Assembly: GCA_963718105.1 (NCBI GenBank)
Contig: OY970352.1
Coordinates: 1,116,001-1,180,000 of the forward strand
DNA: 64,000 nucleotides
Reading direction: 5' to 3'
Source of the DNA: DASYKT01 sp963718105
Lineage (GTDB): Bacteria > Acidobacteriota > Blastocatellia > Pyrinomonadales > Pyrinomonadaceae
Positions 1 to 8,674 of this stretch are shown here, piece by piece. The stretch's first letter is position 1. Every line of letters begins with the position of its first letter. Below the pieces are notes generated by a model. The model was not told the origin of the DNA, did no database searches, and was given only the letters and a program-made list of their open reading frames with translations. Made by a program: the position numbers and the translations under genes.

Positions 1-11
1 TTTGCCCTGGA

Positions 12-2864
12 ATGGCCAATCAGATCCAAGTAAAAAAACGTCCGCAGCCGCCCGGTCTTGACCCTAAAAAACGAAAAGGCCCCCGGATAGCCGCGTTCAA
101 AGAGCCAAAACCCGGATTTTTTCGCCGGGTGCTGAGGTTTTTAATTCATCCGATCACGGTCGGAGTGTGTCTGCTGGCCATTGTCGGCGTTTTCCTGACG
201 CTCACCTATTTCTGGTTCGAATATTCAGAGCGGGTTGACGGGCTTTTGCGCGGCGATGTTTTCACCCGCTCGGCCGGAGTATATTCCGCGCCTAAAACTC
301 TTAAGGTCGGGGAAAATATCACGCCGGATGGATTGATAACCTATTTAAAGTCGGCTGGTTATATCGAGAAAAACCAGCAGGCCGACCCGCAGCGCAGCCG
401 CTATGCCTGGGACGGCAATTCTTTCCTGATCGAACCGGGTATCACCGGCATTTTGGACGGGGCGCAGCAGTTTCAGCCGCTGACGGTAAAATTTGCCAAA
501 GGCAATAATTCGGTCGCATCTATCAGCGGTTCTCAAAGCCAGCAATCCCTGGCGGCGGCGCAGCTTGAACCGAAAATTCTCAGCTCCATTACGAATGAAG
601 AGAACGGCCGGCGCAAGGTCATCAGCTTTAAAGATCTGCCGCCGCAATTGATCAAGGCGATGGTCACGACCGAAGACCGCGGCTTTTTCGCACACTACGG
701 CGTGAACTTTCGCGGGATCGCGCGAGCTTTCTGGCGCCGGCTGGACGATGACGATAATTCGCCGATCGCGCGGCAGGGCGGTTCGAGCATCACGCAGCAA
801 TTGGTAAAAAACCTTTTGCTGACGTCGGAGAAAAGCTGGACGCGCAAAGCCACCGAGGCCTATATGTCCGTCATTTTGGAAACGCGGCTTTCCAAAGAAC
901 AGATCTTTGAGCTTTACGCCAATCAGATCTATCTCGGCCAGCAGGCCGGGTTTTCCATCTACGGCGTGGGCGAAGGTTCGAATGCATACTTCGGCAAAGA
1001 CGTCTCGGCCCTGACGCTGCCCGAAGCCGCTTTTCTCGCCGGGATCATTCGCAGCCCGAACCGCTACAACCCCTACAAGAATCTGGAAAAAGCCACCGAG
1101 CGCCGCAACCAGGTGCTGGAATCGATGATGGAATCCGGCGAGATAGATCAAGCGCAGCTCGCCGAAGCAAAAAGCGCCCCGCTGCAGTTGGTGCAGATCG
1201 CCAGCCGCCCGGAGCTGCTGGATATGCCGTATTTCACCGGCTATGCCGAACAGCAGTTAAACTCGATCGTTTCCGATCCCGATGCGCTGCAGCATCTGCG
1301 CGTTTATACGACCATCGATGTCGATCTGCAGCGCGCCGCTTACGAGGCGGTCACCAAGCGGCTGGATAAACTGGACAAAGCTTTTCCCAAGCGGCAAAAG
1401 GGCGACCTGCAGGCGGCCCTGATCGCAATAAATCCCAAAACCGGCGAGATCAAGGCGATGATCGGCGGCCGTGATTTTCTGCAGAATCAATTCAACCGCG
1501 CGACGGATGCGATGCGCCAGCCTGGTTCGGTCTTTAAACCTTTCGTCTATGCGTCGGCGATCAACTCCGCCTACGATTTTGGCTCGCGGATTTTTACCGC
1601 GGCTACCATTTTCAAAGACGAAAAGAAAACATTTACCTACGGCAACGAAAGTTATTCGCCAAACAATTTCGGCGATACTTTCAGCAACAAGGAACTGACG
1701 CTGCGCGACGCTCTGGTAAAAAGTAAAAATGTCATCACGGTCGATCTGGCGATGGAGCTTAATATCGGCAAGGTAATGAATTTTGCCGCCAAGGCCGGTT
1801 TTCCAAAAGTGGCCAGGGCCTATCCTTCGATGGCGCTCGGCACGGCGGAAGCGACCCCGCTCGAAGTAGCGACGGCCTACACGACCTTTGCCAACCTGGG
1901 ACAGAAAGCATCGCCTGTGGCGGTGAACCGTGTCACCGGCGGTGACGGACGTACGATTACCGCGCCCACCACGCAAAAAACCGAGATCGTGCGCCAGGAT
2001 GTGGCCTATATAATGACCGACATCATGAAGGATGTGGTCAATCGCGGCACCGCCGCCGATCTGCACGCGTGGGGCTTTAATAATGTCGCCGGTAAAACCG
2101 GGGTAGCGGGGAAGACCGGGACTTCGCGGGACGGATGGTTTGCCGGATTTACACCCAACCTGGTCTGCGTGGTCTATGTCGGGTTTGACGACGGTTCCGA
2201 CCTGGGAATGAAGGGCGCGGATTCTGCGCTGCCGATCTGGGCGGACTTTATGAAAGAGGCGCTCGGCCAGCACCCGGAATGGAATGGAGATTGGACGGAG
2301 CCCGGCGGGATCCGCAAAGCCGAGATCGATATCCGCAACGGAAAACTCATCCGTGAGCTGACCGATAATGAGGCGTCGGATGTTCAAACGGCCAAGGAAA
2401 CTGAAAAACCGCTAAACGCCAATAAAGACCCGAACTCGCCTTTGGAAGACGTCGAAATGCCGGAGCCGGAAGCGCCGAAGATCGAGGATGTGCCGGCGGA
2501 ATTTCGCCGCGTCGAACTTTTTGTCGGCGGAACGGTTCCGAACAGAAATTTCGTGAACGAATCGCTGGAAGAAACGCCGATCGAAGATCTGCCTATCCCG
2601 GGCAATGAAACTCCGACGCCACCGCCGGCGGAAAAGACACCGGTGGAAAAATTGGAAATGCCGCTGGAAGAGTTGGAAAAAGAGCAGTCGGGAGAGAAAA
2701 GCCGCCAGCCGGGCCGGACGGATGTAGATAGGACCATCATGGTGCAGATCTGCCCGACCAGCGGCCTGCGCGCCTCACCAACCTGTCCCATCATGGTGCC
2801 GAAAAAATTCAAGGCCGGAAGCGAGCCGATACTGTATTGCGACCCCAGCTATCACCGGAAGTAA
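12..2864 (+). CDS. class A penicillin-binding protein (PBP1-type transglycosylase/transpeptidase)
   Basis: Bifunctional peptidoglycan synthase: polymerises lipid II glycan chains and cross-links the stem peptides at the outer face of the inner membrane. A basic cytoplasmic tail is followed by one membrane anchor (about residues 44-70) and a PBP1B-like linker. The GT51 glycosyltransferase carries TTEDRGFF with catalytic Glu221, and GGSSITQQ. The transpeptidase has SVFK (Ser506), SKN (571-573) and KTG. The KTG box is present twice in tandem (VAGKTG at 692-697 and 698-703), which is unusual. The C-terminal tail (from about 790) is rich in Pro/Glu and ends in a module with three Cys. The ATG is 12 bases from the window edge and no in-frame stop precedes it, so a slightly earlier start cannot be excluded. 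Function is near certain; exact subtype is not. Confidence 0.95.
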   Translation: MANQIQVKKRPQPPGLDPKKRKGPRIAAFKEPKPGFFRRVLRFLIHPITVGVCLLAIVGVFLTLTYFWFEYSERVDGLLRGDVFTRSAGVYSAPKTLKVGENITPDGLITYLKSAGYIEKNQQADPQRSRYAWDGNSFLIEPGITGILDGAQQFQPLTVKFAKGNNSVASISGSQSQQSLAAAQLEPKILSSITNEENGRRKVISFKDLPPQLIKAMVTTEDRGFFAHYGVNFRGIARAFWRRLDDDDNSPIARQGGSSITQQLVKNLLLTSEKSWTRKATEAYMSVILETRLSKEQIFELYANQIYLGQQAGFSIYGVGEGSNAYFGKDVSALTLPEAAFLAGIIRSPNRYNPYKNLEKATERRNQVLESMMESGEIDQAQLAEAKSAPLQLVQIASRPELLDMPYFTGYAEQQLNSIVSDPDALQHLRVYTTIDVDLQRAAYEAVTKRLDKLDKAFPKRQKGDLQAALIAINPKTGEIKAMIGGRDFLQNQFNRATDAMRQPGSVFKPFVYASAINSAYDFGSRIFTAATIFKDEKKTFTYGNESYSPNNFGDTFSNKELTLRDALVKSKNVITVDLAMELNIGKVMNFAAKAGFPKVARAYPSMALGTAEATPLEVATAYTTFANLGQKASPVAVNRVTGGDGRTITAPTTQKTEIVRQDVAYIMTDIMKDVVNRGTAADLHAWGFNNVAGKTGVAGKTGTSRDGWFAGFTPNLVCVVYVGFDDGSDLGMKGADSALPIWADFMKEALGQHPEWNGDWTEPGGIRKAEIDIRNGKLIRELTDNEASDVQTAKETEKPLNANKDPNSPLEDVEMPEPEAPKIEDVPAEFRRVELFVGGTVPNRNFVNESLEETPIEDLPIPGNETPTPPPAEKTPVEKLEMPLEELEKEQSGEKSRQPGRTDVDRTIMVQICPTSGLRASPTCPIMVPKKFKAGSEPILYCDPSYHRK

Positions 2865-3013
2865 TATGGAGCGCGGGCATCCTGCCCGCAACGAACGCTC
2901 TGCGCTCTTGTCAGTAGCGCTTGCGTTAGCAAGTGCGTTCTATACACTAATTTTACGCATCTGCTGACGCAGACGCTACTGACAAGAGGCGGGCAGGATG
3001 CCCGCGCTCCATA
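2865..3013. repeat. long intergenic palindromic element with nested inverted repeats
   Basis: A perfect 25-bp inverted repeat (2865-2889 and 2989-3013, beginning TATGGAGCGCGGGC) encloses a second perfect 13-bp inverted repeat (2907-2919 and 2974-2986, CTTGTCAGTAGCG). It starts one base after the PBP stop codon and ends just before the stop of the convergent gene. The outer arm matches the half-element at 10141-10170 and the full element at 49045-49139, so it is a dispersed family. It could fold as a long hairpin in transcripts of both genes. Confidence 0.85.
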
Positions 3014-3015
3014 CT

Positions 3016-5214
3016 CTATAAACTAAATTTCCTTATCTCCACTCCCAGTTCATTTTCCAGAGTTTGTTTTTGCTGTTCGAGCATTTTGCGTTCTTTGTCG
3101 ATCGCCTCGAGGCGCGATTCCTGTTCATTCGCCTTGGCGATATAGCGCGCGATCAGCGTTTTGGCTTCCGGGGTTTTCGCCAGCGCCTCGATGTTTTCGC
3201 GCAGGCGTTTTTGATCGTCGGAGATCTTTTCTTCTTCATCTTCAAAAGCTTCCATTCGCGCGTCGATCTGGTGGATCTGAGAGCGCAGGTCGATGAATTT
3301 TTCCAGCGCCGCGCGGGTTTCGGCGCTGATATATTTTCGCTGAACAAAAAGTTCCAGATCGGTTTTGCTCAGGTTTCCTATCTGGTAGCTATCCACCAAT
3401 CCCTGGCGTTCGGTGACCGGCAATTCCGCTTTGGCAAACGGTTCGAGCACGACGCGAAATCGATAATATTTTTGCGTGATCAGGGCCGGGACCGTGGTGT
3501 CTTCGGCAAGTTCCCAACCCTGCCGCACCGGGTGCTCGATATAGACTATCTTTTGCCGGTCGGTCTGGTTGCTGAGTTTGTATATCTTGCGGTCGGACTG
3601 AAAATAATGCACCTGTAAAACGCCGTTCACCGCCTTGATGAGTTTGGCCGGCGCGCGCACTTCTTCATTCTTGATCGTGACCAGTGTGCCCAGGTCCAGC
3701 GCGAATGAGATCAGGCGCTGTTCTTTGGGTTTCAGCCTTTCCATCAGGGCCTCGCCGGCATAAGCATCGCGGTCAAGGACGGTCAAACTGCCGTTTTCCA
3801 GCGTCAGCGTCGTGGTATTTTGCAGGAGCATTCCCGACATCGGACGGTCCCTGCGCGCTGCTTCGTTGTAGATGGAAATTCGCTCGCCCGCCATTTTGGT
3901 CTGGACGATCGGGATCAGCGCCGAGCGGTCACGGTTGACGGTGATCGGCTGGTCGATGCGGTATTCAAAAAGATCGCCGATCTCTTCACCGGTTGCGGCC
4001 GTTTCCACTCCGGAGCGATTGTTCGACAGCGCCTCGCTCACGCTGGTTTCGGCGGTCGCGCCGGTCGCGGTCACGTTCATATAGTTATTCGCATTCCGTC
4101 CGCTTATCGGCAGCGCATTTATCTGCTGGGCCGAAGCGCGGCTCGCGGTTACATCGTTGCCGCTGGTCACGTTGACGGTGCCCCCGCTGTCGCTGCCGCG
4201 GCCGGCTCCACTGCCGGACCCTACGCCTTCACCTTCCTCATAAACCTGCGGATCGAGATTCAAATCCTCAGGAATAGGAATTACCGGGCGGTAACGGTAC
4301 ATCGGTTTTTGGATCGGCTGAATAAAAGAGATCGGTGTGCCGGAGACGAGTGAAAGCTTGACGGCGGTCCAATCTTCGTCGCTGACATTATCGACGATCG
4401 CCCAACCCTGGAAAAACGGCTTGCCTTCATTGTCCAGCACCACGCGGTAAGTTGTTTTCCAGATCGGCGCGGCGATAGTGTAACTAACCACCATTTCGCG
4501 CTGCCCGCTGCCTTCAGAGGTGACGGTGATCGTCTTTGCGTCGCGCCGGCGCGCACTGGCGGTAGCATTGGCAAATTCGCTGACATCGCGGCGGGTGTCG
4601 GAATCCAAAAGTTTCACACTGCGGACGTCAGAAAGATCAAAGCTCGATATCTCGCCGGTTTCCGAGGCGATGACCAGCGCATAAACTTCGCTTTCGGTTT
4701 TATCGGTTTTCAAAGTGCGTTTTTCGACGGTAAGAATAGATCCCGTCGCCGGGCCTTTGGATGACGTGACCAGCACCCGCGCGCCCTGAAGCTGCTTGAG
4801 CACGCCGGCCAGGCCGCCGCCGGATTCCGTATCCGAATCGACGCCGAAAGGTATCTCGTTCATTTTTGCCGAGGGCGGAGCGGACGAATTGTAGCTGACC
4901 GCGCCGATGCGCCCCTGACCGAGGTCGAGCACGACCATCGATTTTAAAACATCGTCGACCTGCGATTGTTTGAACGAAAGGTCGATGCGAGCATCGCCGC
5001 TGACCATGCCGCGCCGCTCAATATAAGCCACGCCGTTGGAATAAAGAATGACCCGCTTTATGGGTAATTGCGCTCCCGCTTCAGGCGTCGCGGGCTTTGT
5101 GATTGCTTTTACGGATGCGGGCCTCACCGGTACCGGCCGGCGCGTGTTTCGCATTTGGGCCGGCGCCGTTATGGCAAAAATAAGCAGCAAAAGGATCGAA
5201 AGTGTGGATTTCAT
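3016..5214 (-). CDS. secreted DUF4139 domain protein with a low-complexity insert
   Basis: Signal peptide (residues 1-20, cleavage after APAQ), then an N-terminal beta domain (about 45-120) and a DUF4139-type region (about 230-620) with the typical run through IWKTTYRVVL and GWAIVDN. The C-terminus (about 640-725) is a charged heptad-rich coiled coil. Family members are exported proteins of unknown role; some are annotated as mucoidy-inhibitor-like. Between about residues 325 and 412 the domain is interrupted by a Gly/Ser/Thr/Ala-rich stretch containing LPISGRN, resembling the LPLNGRN motif of acidobacterial TonB receptors. A Shine-Dalgarno-like GGAGAGG lies just upstream. It is convergent with the PBP gene and no clear partner gene is adjacent. 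Confidence 0.8.
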   Translation of the reverse strand: MKSTLSILLLLIFAITAPAQMRNTRRPVPVRPASVKAITKPATPEAGAQLPIKRVILYSNGVAYIERRGMVSGDARIDLSFKQSQVDDVLKSMVVLDLGQGRIGAVSYNSSAPPSAKMNEIPFGVDSDTESGGGLAGVLKQLQGARVLVTSSKGPATGSILTVEKRTLKTDKTESEVYALVIASETGEISSFDLSDVRSVKLLDSDTRRDVSEFANATASARRRDAKTITVTSEGSGQREMVVSYTIAAPIWKTTYRVVLDNEGKPFFQGWAIVDNVSDEDWTAVKLSLVSGTPISFIQPIQKPMYRYRPVIPIPEDLNLDPQVYEEGEGVGSGSGAGRGSDSGGTVNVTSGNDVTASRASAQQINALPISGRNANNYMNVTATGATAETSVSEALSNNRSGVETAATGEEIGDLFEYRIDQPITVNRDRSALIPIVQTKMAGERISIYNEAARRDRPMSGMLLQNTTTLTLENGSLTVLDRDAYAGEALMERLKPKEQRLISFALDLGTLVTIKNEEVRAPAKLIKAVNGVLQVHYFQSDRKIYKLSNQTDRQKIVYIEHPVRQGWELAEDTTVPALITQKYYRFRVVLEPFAKAELPVTERQGLVDSYQIGNLSKTDLELFVQRKYISAETRAALEKFIDLRSQIHQIDARMEAFEDEEEKISDDQKRLRENIEALAKTPEAKTLIARYIAKANEQESRLEAIDKERKMLEQQKQTLENELGVEIRKFSL

Positions 5215-5351
5215 ACAGACCTCTCCTCCGGAGACAAGTCGCGCAATCCCCAGTGTTAGTTTTTAATTGATAGACCAGCAAAGTACGAACGTAAGACGAG
5301 GCGGAAAGGATTTGGGTTGCTTGAGGGGAGAATAGCAGGCAGAAACCAGGG

Positions 5352-5425
5352 CAGTTATGGAGCGTGTCATTAGCCCGCGTGTAAGCAAGGAAGCATTTTG
5401 CCAATATTTACACGCTCCATAACTG
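5352..5425. repeat. palindromic element, 16-bp arms
   Basis: Perfect inverted repeat: CAGTTATGGAGCGTGT at 5352-5367 and its complement at 5410-5425, loop of 42 bases. It lies between two divergently transcribed secreted-protein genes. The left side continues into a sequence (GCAGAAACCAGG) whose complement recurs at 25817-25844 next to the same arm, so the 25.8-kb copy is a one-armed relative. Confidence 0.75.
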
Positions 5426-5470
5426 TCGCGTTTCCGCCTTGTACTTATTTGGTTGATATATAATTCATTT

Positions 5471-5941
5471 ATGAGACAGAAATTACTTTTCGCAGCTTTG
5501 TTCATTTTCGCGGCATTCACCTTTGCGTACGGGCAAACCGGTAAAAGTAATGAACTCGAACAGCAATTCATCCGGCTGCAGCGGGCGCAGGATGATGCCG
5601 AAGGGAAAAAGGACATCGCCGCGCTCGACAAGATCTTTAGCGACGACTTTATCTTCGTCGCCGCCAACGGCAGCATCTACGACAAGAAAAAATTTCTCGA
5701 AGAAATAAAGTCCGACACCGAACCAGCCGCCGAAGAGGATGGCGCACAGACGCTCGATTACGAAGACTTCAGGGTACGCAGTTACGGCAAGACGGCGGTC
5801 GCCAATTATCTGCTGGTGGTTCCGGGAAAAGACAAAGACGGCAAGCCCGTTGTCAGCCGCTACCGGATGTCCGCCGTTTGGGTAAAACAAAAGGGAAGTT
5901 GGCGGATGGCCAACATCCACGCGACGCGGGTAAGACCGTAA
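5471..5941 (+). CDS. secreted DUF4440 / NTF2-like protein
   Basis: A protein of about 156 residues with a clear signal peptide (MRQKLLFAALFIF...AYGQ) and one SnoaL/NTF2-like cone domain of the DUF4440 type: an N-terminal helix with QDDAEGKKDIAALDKIFSDD, a KKKFLEEIKS helix, and a C-terminal beta region ending SWRMANIHATRV. Such domains bind small ligands or act as uncharacterised enzymes; the substrate cannot be read from sequence. An in-frame ATG 18 bases upstream (5453) would add MIYNSF ahead of the signal peptide, so the second ATG was chosen. It appears to be a single-gene unit reading away from the DUF4139 gene. Confidence 0.75.
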   Translation: MRQKLLFAALFIFAAFTFAYGQTGKSNELEQQFIRLQRAQDDAEGKKDIAALDKIFSDDFIFVAANGSIYDKKKFLEEIKSDTEPAAEEDGAQTLDYEDFRVRSYGKTAVANYLLVVPGKDKDGKPVVSRYRMSAVWVKQKGSWRMANIHATRVRP

Positions 5942-5996
5942 AGATATTGATCCATTTCGGCTAAAATCCGCTATAATCTAGCCGTTCGGCAAATAG

Positions 5997-6737
5997 ATGA
6001 AAGGAATACTCATAACGGTTGTAGATGTCCTGGGCATTTTTGTGCCGGGTTTTCTTCTTTTTGTCGGAATAATAATCTGCCCGCCGCTAAGCATTGAACT
6101 GTCCAACCTGGCCGTTAAATTTCCTCATTTACCGGATGAAATAGTTAAAAATTTTACGCTGATACTGGTATTGGCCGCGATAATTTCTTATGTGCTGGGC
6201 TTTCTTATCCGGCTTTGCTCGATCGGAATGATACACATATTTACCAAGGCTTTCTGGACGGAAAAGCTCGGACGGCAAGCGGCCGTTTTGGAGAAGCATA
6301 TTCTGGCGGCGCTAAATGACGAAGCTTTGTGCGACAGTTTAAAGATCGAGGCCGGGTTTTATAACAAATACACGCTTAATTACCAGGCACCGTATTTTGG
6401 TTTTGTTAAGCGCATCATAAAAATGGGGAATCCGACGCTCTACTCCGAAGCGGAGCGTCTGGAGGCGGAAATAAAATTTTCGACCGGCATCTTCGTACCG
6501 CTGTTATTATTTGTGACCGACGGTATCTGGATATGGTACTCGTTTGGCCTGATCTCCGGCTTTGTTATTTCCATGACGGCGTTTCTCGGGGTACTGATAA
6601 TTCTTCTGACCTTTCCCAATAGAAGGATCAAAGAAGTTACCTACACATACTATCTCGCGTTAATATTGCTGCAATACGGGCCTTCGTTGTTGTCCATGGG
6701 CCAGAAGGCCGATGTCAAACCGCCCCCGAGCGAGTGA
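5997..6737 (+). CDS. integral membrane protein of unknown function
   Basis: No family recognised. The 246 residues show about four or five hydrophobic segments: 5-30 (containing PGFLLFVG), 53-75, 163-180, 182-203 and 211-228. A soluble region lies between about residues 76 and 160. No catalytic motif is apparent. Codon use and length are consistent with a real gene, and the reading frame is intact between a DUF4440 gene and another membrane protein. It could be a transport accessory or stress protein, but nothing in the sequence decides this. Confidence 0.6.
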   Translation: MKGILITVVDVLGIFVPGFLLFVGIIICPPLSIELSNLAVKFPHLPDEIVKNFTLILVLAAIISYVLGFLIRLCSIGMIHIFTKAFWTEKLGRQAAVLEKHILAALNDEALCDSLKIEAGFYNKYTLNYQAPYFGFVKRIIKMGNPTLYSEAERLEAEIKFSTGIFVPLLLFVTDGIWIWYSFGLISGFVISMTAFLGVLIILLTFPNRRIKEVTYTYYLALILLQYGPSLLSMGQKADVKPPPSE

Positions 6738-6842
6738 TTGTCTTCCTGAAGGATTTAATTGACTTGTGAAGCGAAACGGGCTACACTCTCGGTTAATTTT
6801 GCCAACCCTCTCGAATAAAAATTAAGGAGTTTAAAAGTTTAA

Positions 6843-7349
6843 ATGCGAGAAATTAACATAAAATTGTGTGTTTACAAAGTTATTTCAACTGTAATCATTA
6901 CCTCGATACTGGCGGTGTCGTCAGCCTTCGCCCAGACCGTGTCGCATACGTATGATGCGGAGCTGGTCGTTTCCGAAGGAAAGAAATCCGTTGAGACCGA
7001 TGCCGACCTCACGATGAACGAAAAAAACTTTACCATCGTACCGGATAAGAGTTCCTTTGCGTCTTCGGCAAAGAACATAAATTATTCGGACATCAAGGTG
7101 GCCGACTATTCTTATTCCAAAAAGCCGATGCTTTCGGGCGGCGGCGCCGTGGCGACCGCCTTGCTGGTGGGATTCATCTTTGCCCTGCCGTTTCTTTTTA
7201 TCAAGAAAAAGAACCACTGGCTCACTATTCAAACCGAAAAAGATTTTGCGGTCATCAAACTAGGCGGAGATAATTTCCGCCAGATCAGAGCGGACTTTGA
7301 AACCCACGGTGTAAAAGTAAATACCGTTGAGGAAGAAAAGAAGAAATAA
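6843..7349 (+). CDS. small membrane protein with N-terminal signal and C-terminal half anchor
   Basis: 168 residues, family not recognised. An N-terminal signal or anchor (about residues 10-30, ending AFAQ) is followed by a small extracytoplasmic domain, a second hydrophobic segment (about 100-121) ending in FIKKKNHW, and a short basic C-terminal domain ending EEEKKK. The topology suggests a periplasmic or external domain attached to a cytosolic tail of about 50 residues. AAGGAG precedes the ATG by about 13 bases. A strong intrinsic terminator follows at 7376-7397. Confidence 0.6.
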   Translation: MREINIKLCVYKVISTVIITSILAVSSAFAQTVSHTYDAELVVSEGKKSVETDADLTMNEKNFTIVPDKSSFASSAKNINYSDIKVADYSYSKKPMLSGGGAVATALLVGFIFALPFLFIKKKNHWLTIQTEKDFAVIKLGGDNFRQIRADFETHGVKVNTVEEEKKK

Positions 7350-7375
7350 CCGTAAAGTTTATTGAATGAAAAAAG

Positions 7376-7397
7376 GACGCTTTCGAGCGTCTTTTTT
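7376..7397 (+). terminator. intrinsic terminator
   Basis: GACGCT-TTCG-AGCGTC (7376-7391): a six-pair stem with a UUCG-type tetraloop followed at once by six T (7392-7397). It lies 26 bases after the stop of the small membrane protein gene. A preceding run of A makes it potentially bidirectional. Confidence 0.9.
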
Positions 7398-7424
7398 GTT
7401 TGTGCTATTTAAAGGAGCTTTTAT

Positions 7425-7587
7425 AAATTGCCACTAGCTTTAGCTAGTGGTCTAAGGCTGGCACAAGCCATTCGGCTTTAGCCGAATCCTATAGCATTCG
7501 GCTTTAGCCGAATCCTATAGCATTGGGCTAAAGCCCGGCGTCTCCTCTGATCTTCTTATCCACTAGCTAAAGCTAGTGGCAATTTAA
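7425..7587. repeat. palindromic element with internal tandem hairpin repeats
   Basis: Outer arms AAATTGCCACTAGCTTTAGC (from 7425) and the complement ending at 7587. Inside, a 26-27 base unit containing ATTCGGCTTTAGCCGAAT is repeated twice in tandem, then a variant (TTGGGCTAAAGCCCGG). A related element with the same outer arms but a different centre lies at 20621-20702. No coding potential is seen in the rest of the gap up to 7819. Confidence 0.8.
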
Positions 7588-7819
7588 ATATTTCCGCACC
7601 GCGAAACTACACTAAATACCTGGTACAGCCCCCGTGAAAATAAGCCCGCCCGATGTATAGAAATATTATTAAAAAAACTCTTGTATTTTTTGTAATTAAG
7701 AGTATATTCCTTCGCGAACCTGTGGATATCCACTGCGGTTTATGGTTGCCGCGCGAGGCTTTTAAGCCCGGCGCGGACGGGTAAAGTGTTCGGGTGTTGC
7801 TTTGAGGTAGCATAAGGAA

Positions 7820-8557
7820 ATGAGCGAAGAAAAAAAGAGTTTTCTTTCTAATGCCGGGCTGGCGCTGGCGCTGGGTTTGGTTTTGTCGTCGATCGTGCTG
7901 GGGTGGGCCTATACGAGTAAAAAGAGCGGCGATGAGGCGGTGACCGTCACCGGCTCCGCCAAGAAACGCATTAAATCGGATATTGTAATGTGGAGCGCCG
8001 GGGTTTCACACCAGGCATCGACATTGGCTGAGGCCTACAAGGTCCTGACCGAAAACGTGCCCCGGATAAAACAATATCTGCTCGGGAAGGGGATACCGGA
8101 AGATCAGATCACGATCTCTTCCATTTCGACCACGGCGCTCCACGGCCGGGACGGGGAGGGGAACGAAACTTCCGAGATAACCGGGTATTCTCTGCAGCAG
8201 TATGTTGAGGTGAAATCGCCCGATGTGGAGCGGATCGGCACGATCGCGCGCGAAGCGACGGAGTTGTTGAACCAGGGCATCCTGATCGAATCCAGCGCGC
8301 CGCGCTATTATTACACCCAGCTCGGCGACCTCAAGGTAGAGATGCTGGGCGAAGCGGCCAAGGACGCCAAAACGCGCGCCGAGCAGATCGCCTCTTCGAC
8401 CGGTAATAAGATCGGCGCGGTGCGTTCCGCCAAAATGGGCGTGATGCAGATCACGGCCGCCGATTCTACCGACGTCTCCGATTCGGGCATCAGCGACACC
8501 TCGTCCGTATTTAAGGACATAACTGCGGTGGTGAATATAAGCTTTGCGGTTTCGTAA
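7820..8557 (+). CDS. SIMPL domain (DUF541) membrane-anchored protein
   Basis: 245 residues with a single N-terminal membrane anchor (about 10-32) and one SIMPL/DUF541 domain facing the periplasm. Diagnostic features are VTVTGSAKKRIKSD near the domain start, the GYSLQQYVEVKSPD strand, the KDAKTRAEQIA helix, and the C-terminal strand FKDITAVVNISFAV. Family members are periplasmic or outer-surface proteins linked to oxidative stress or signalling; the biochemical role is unknown. TAAGGA lies just upstream of the ATG. It is transcribed alone and followed by a GC-rich terminator hairpin. Confidence 0.85.
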   Translation: MSEEKKSFLSNAGLALALGLVLSSIVLGWAYTSKKSGDEAVTVTGSAKKRIKSDIVMWSAGVSHQASTLAEAYKVLTENVPRIKQYLLGKGIPEDQITISSISTTALHGRDGEGNETSEITGYSLQQYVEVKSPDVERIGTIAREATELLNQGILIESSAPRYYYTQLGDLKVEMLGEAAKDAKTRAEQIASSTGNKIGAVRSAKMGVMQITAADSTDVSDSGISDTSSVFKDITAVVNISFAVS

Positions 8558-8592
8558 GGGTTATTAAGGCAGAAACGCGGCTGTATTTGTAG

Positions 8593-8620
8593 GGGCAGGT
8601 CTTGTACCTGCCCGGTTTTT
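8593..8620 (+). terminator. intrinsic terminator
   Basis: GGGCAGGT (8593-8600), loop CTTGT, ACCTGCCC (8606-8613), then GGTTTTT. The stem belongs to a small hairpin family (GTAGGGGCAGG...CCTGCCC) seen again near 10105-10130 and, with altered bases, near 24254-24280. Confidence 0.75.
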
Positions 8621-8674
8621 ATTTTGACGGATGTATAATGTATATAAACTCGTTAATTGATCGACGTAGCCGTT

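Noticed and set aside
345..2387. Two long open frames on the minus strand opposite the PBP gene
   Set aside because: They are mirror frames of a gene with strong codon bias; their products have no domain, signal or ribosome-binding site.
7425..7587. CRISPR array
   Set aside because: The internal repeats are tandem, few and without spacers of constant length; no cas gene is present.
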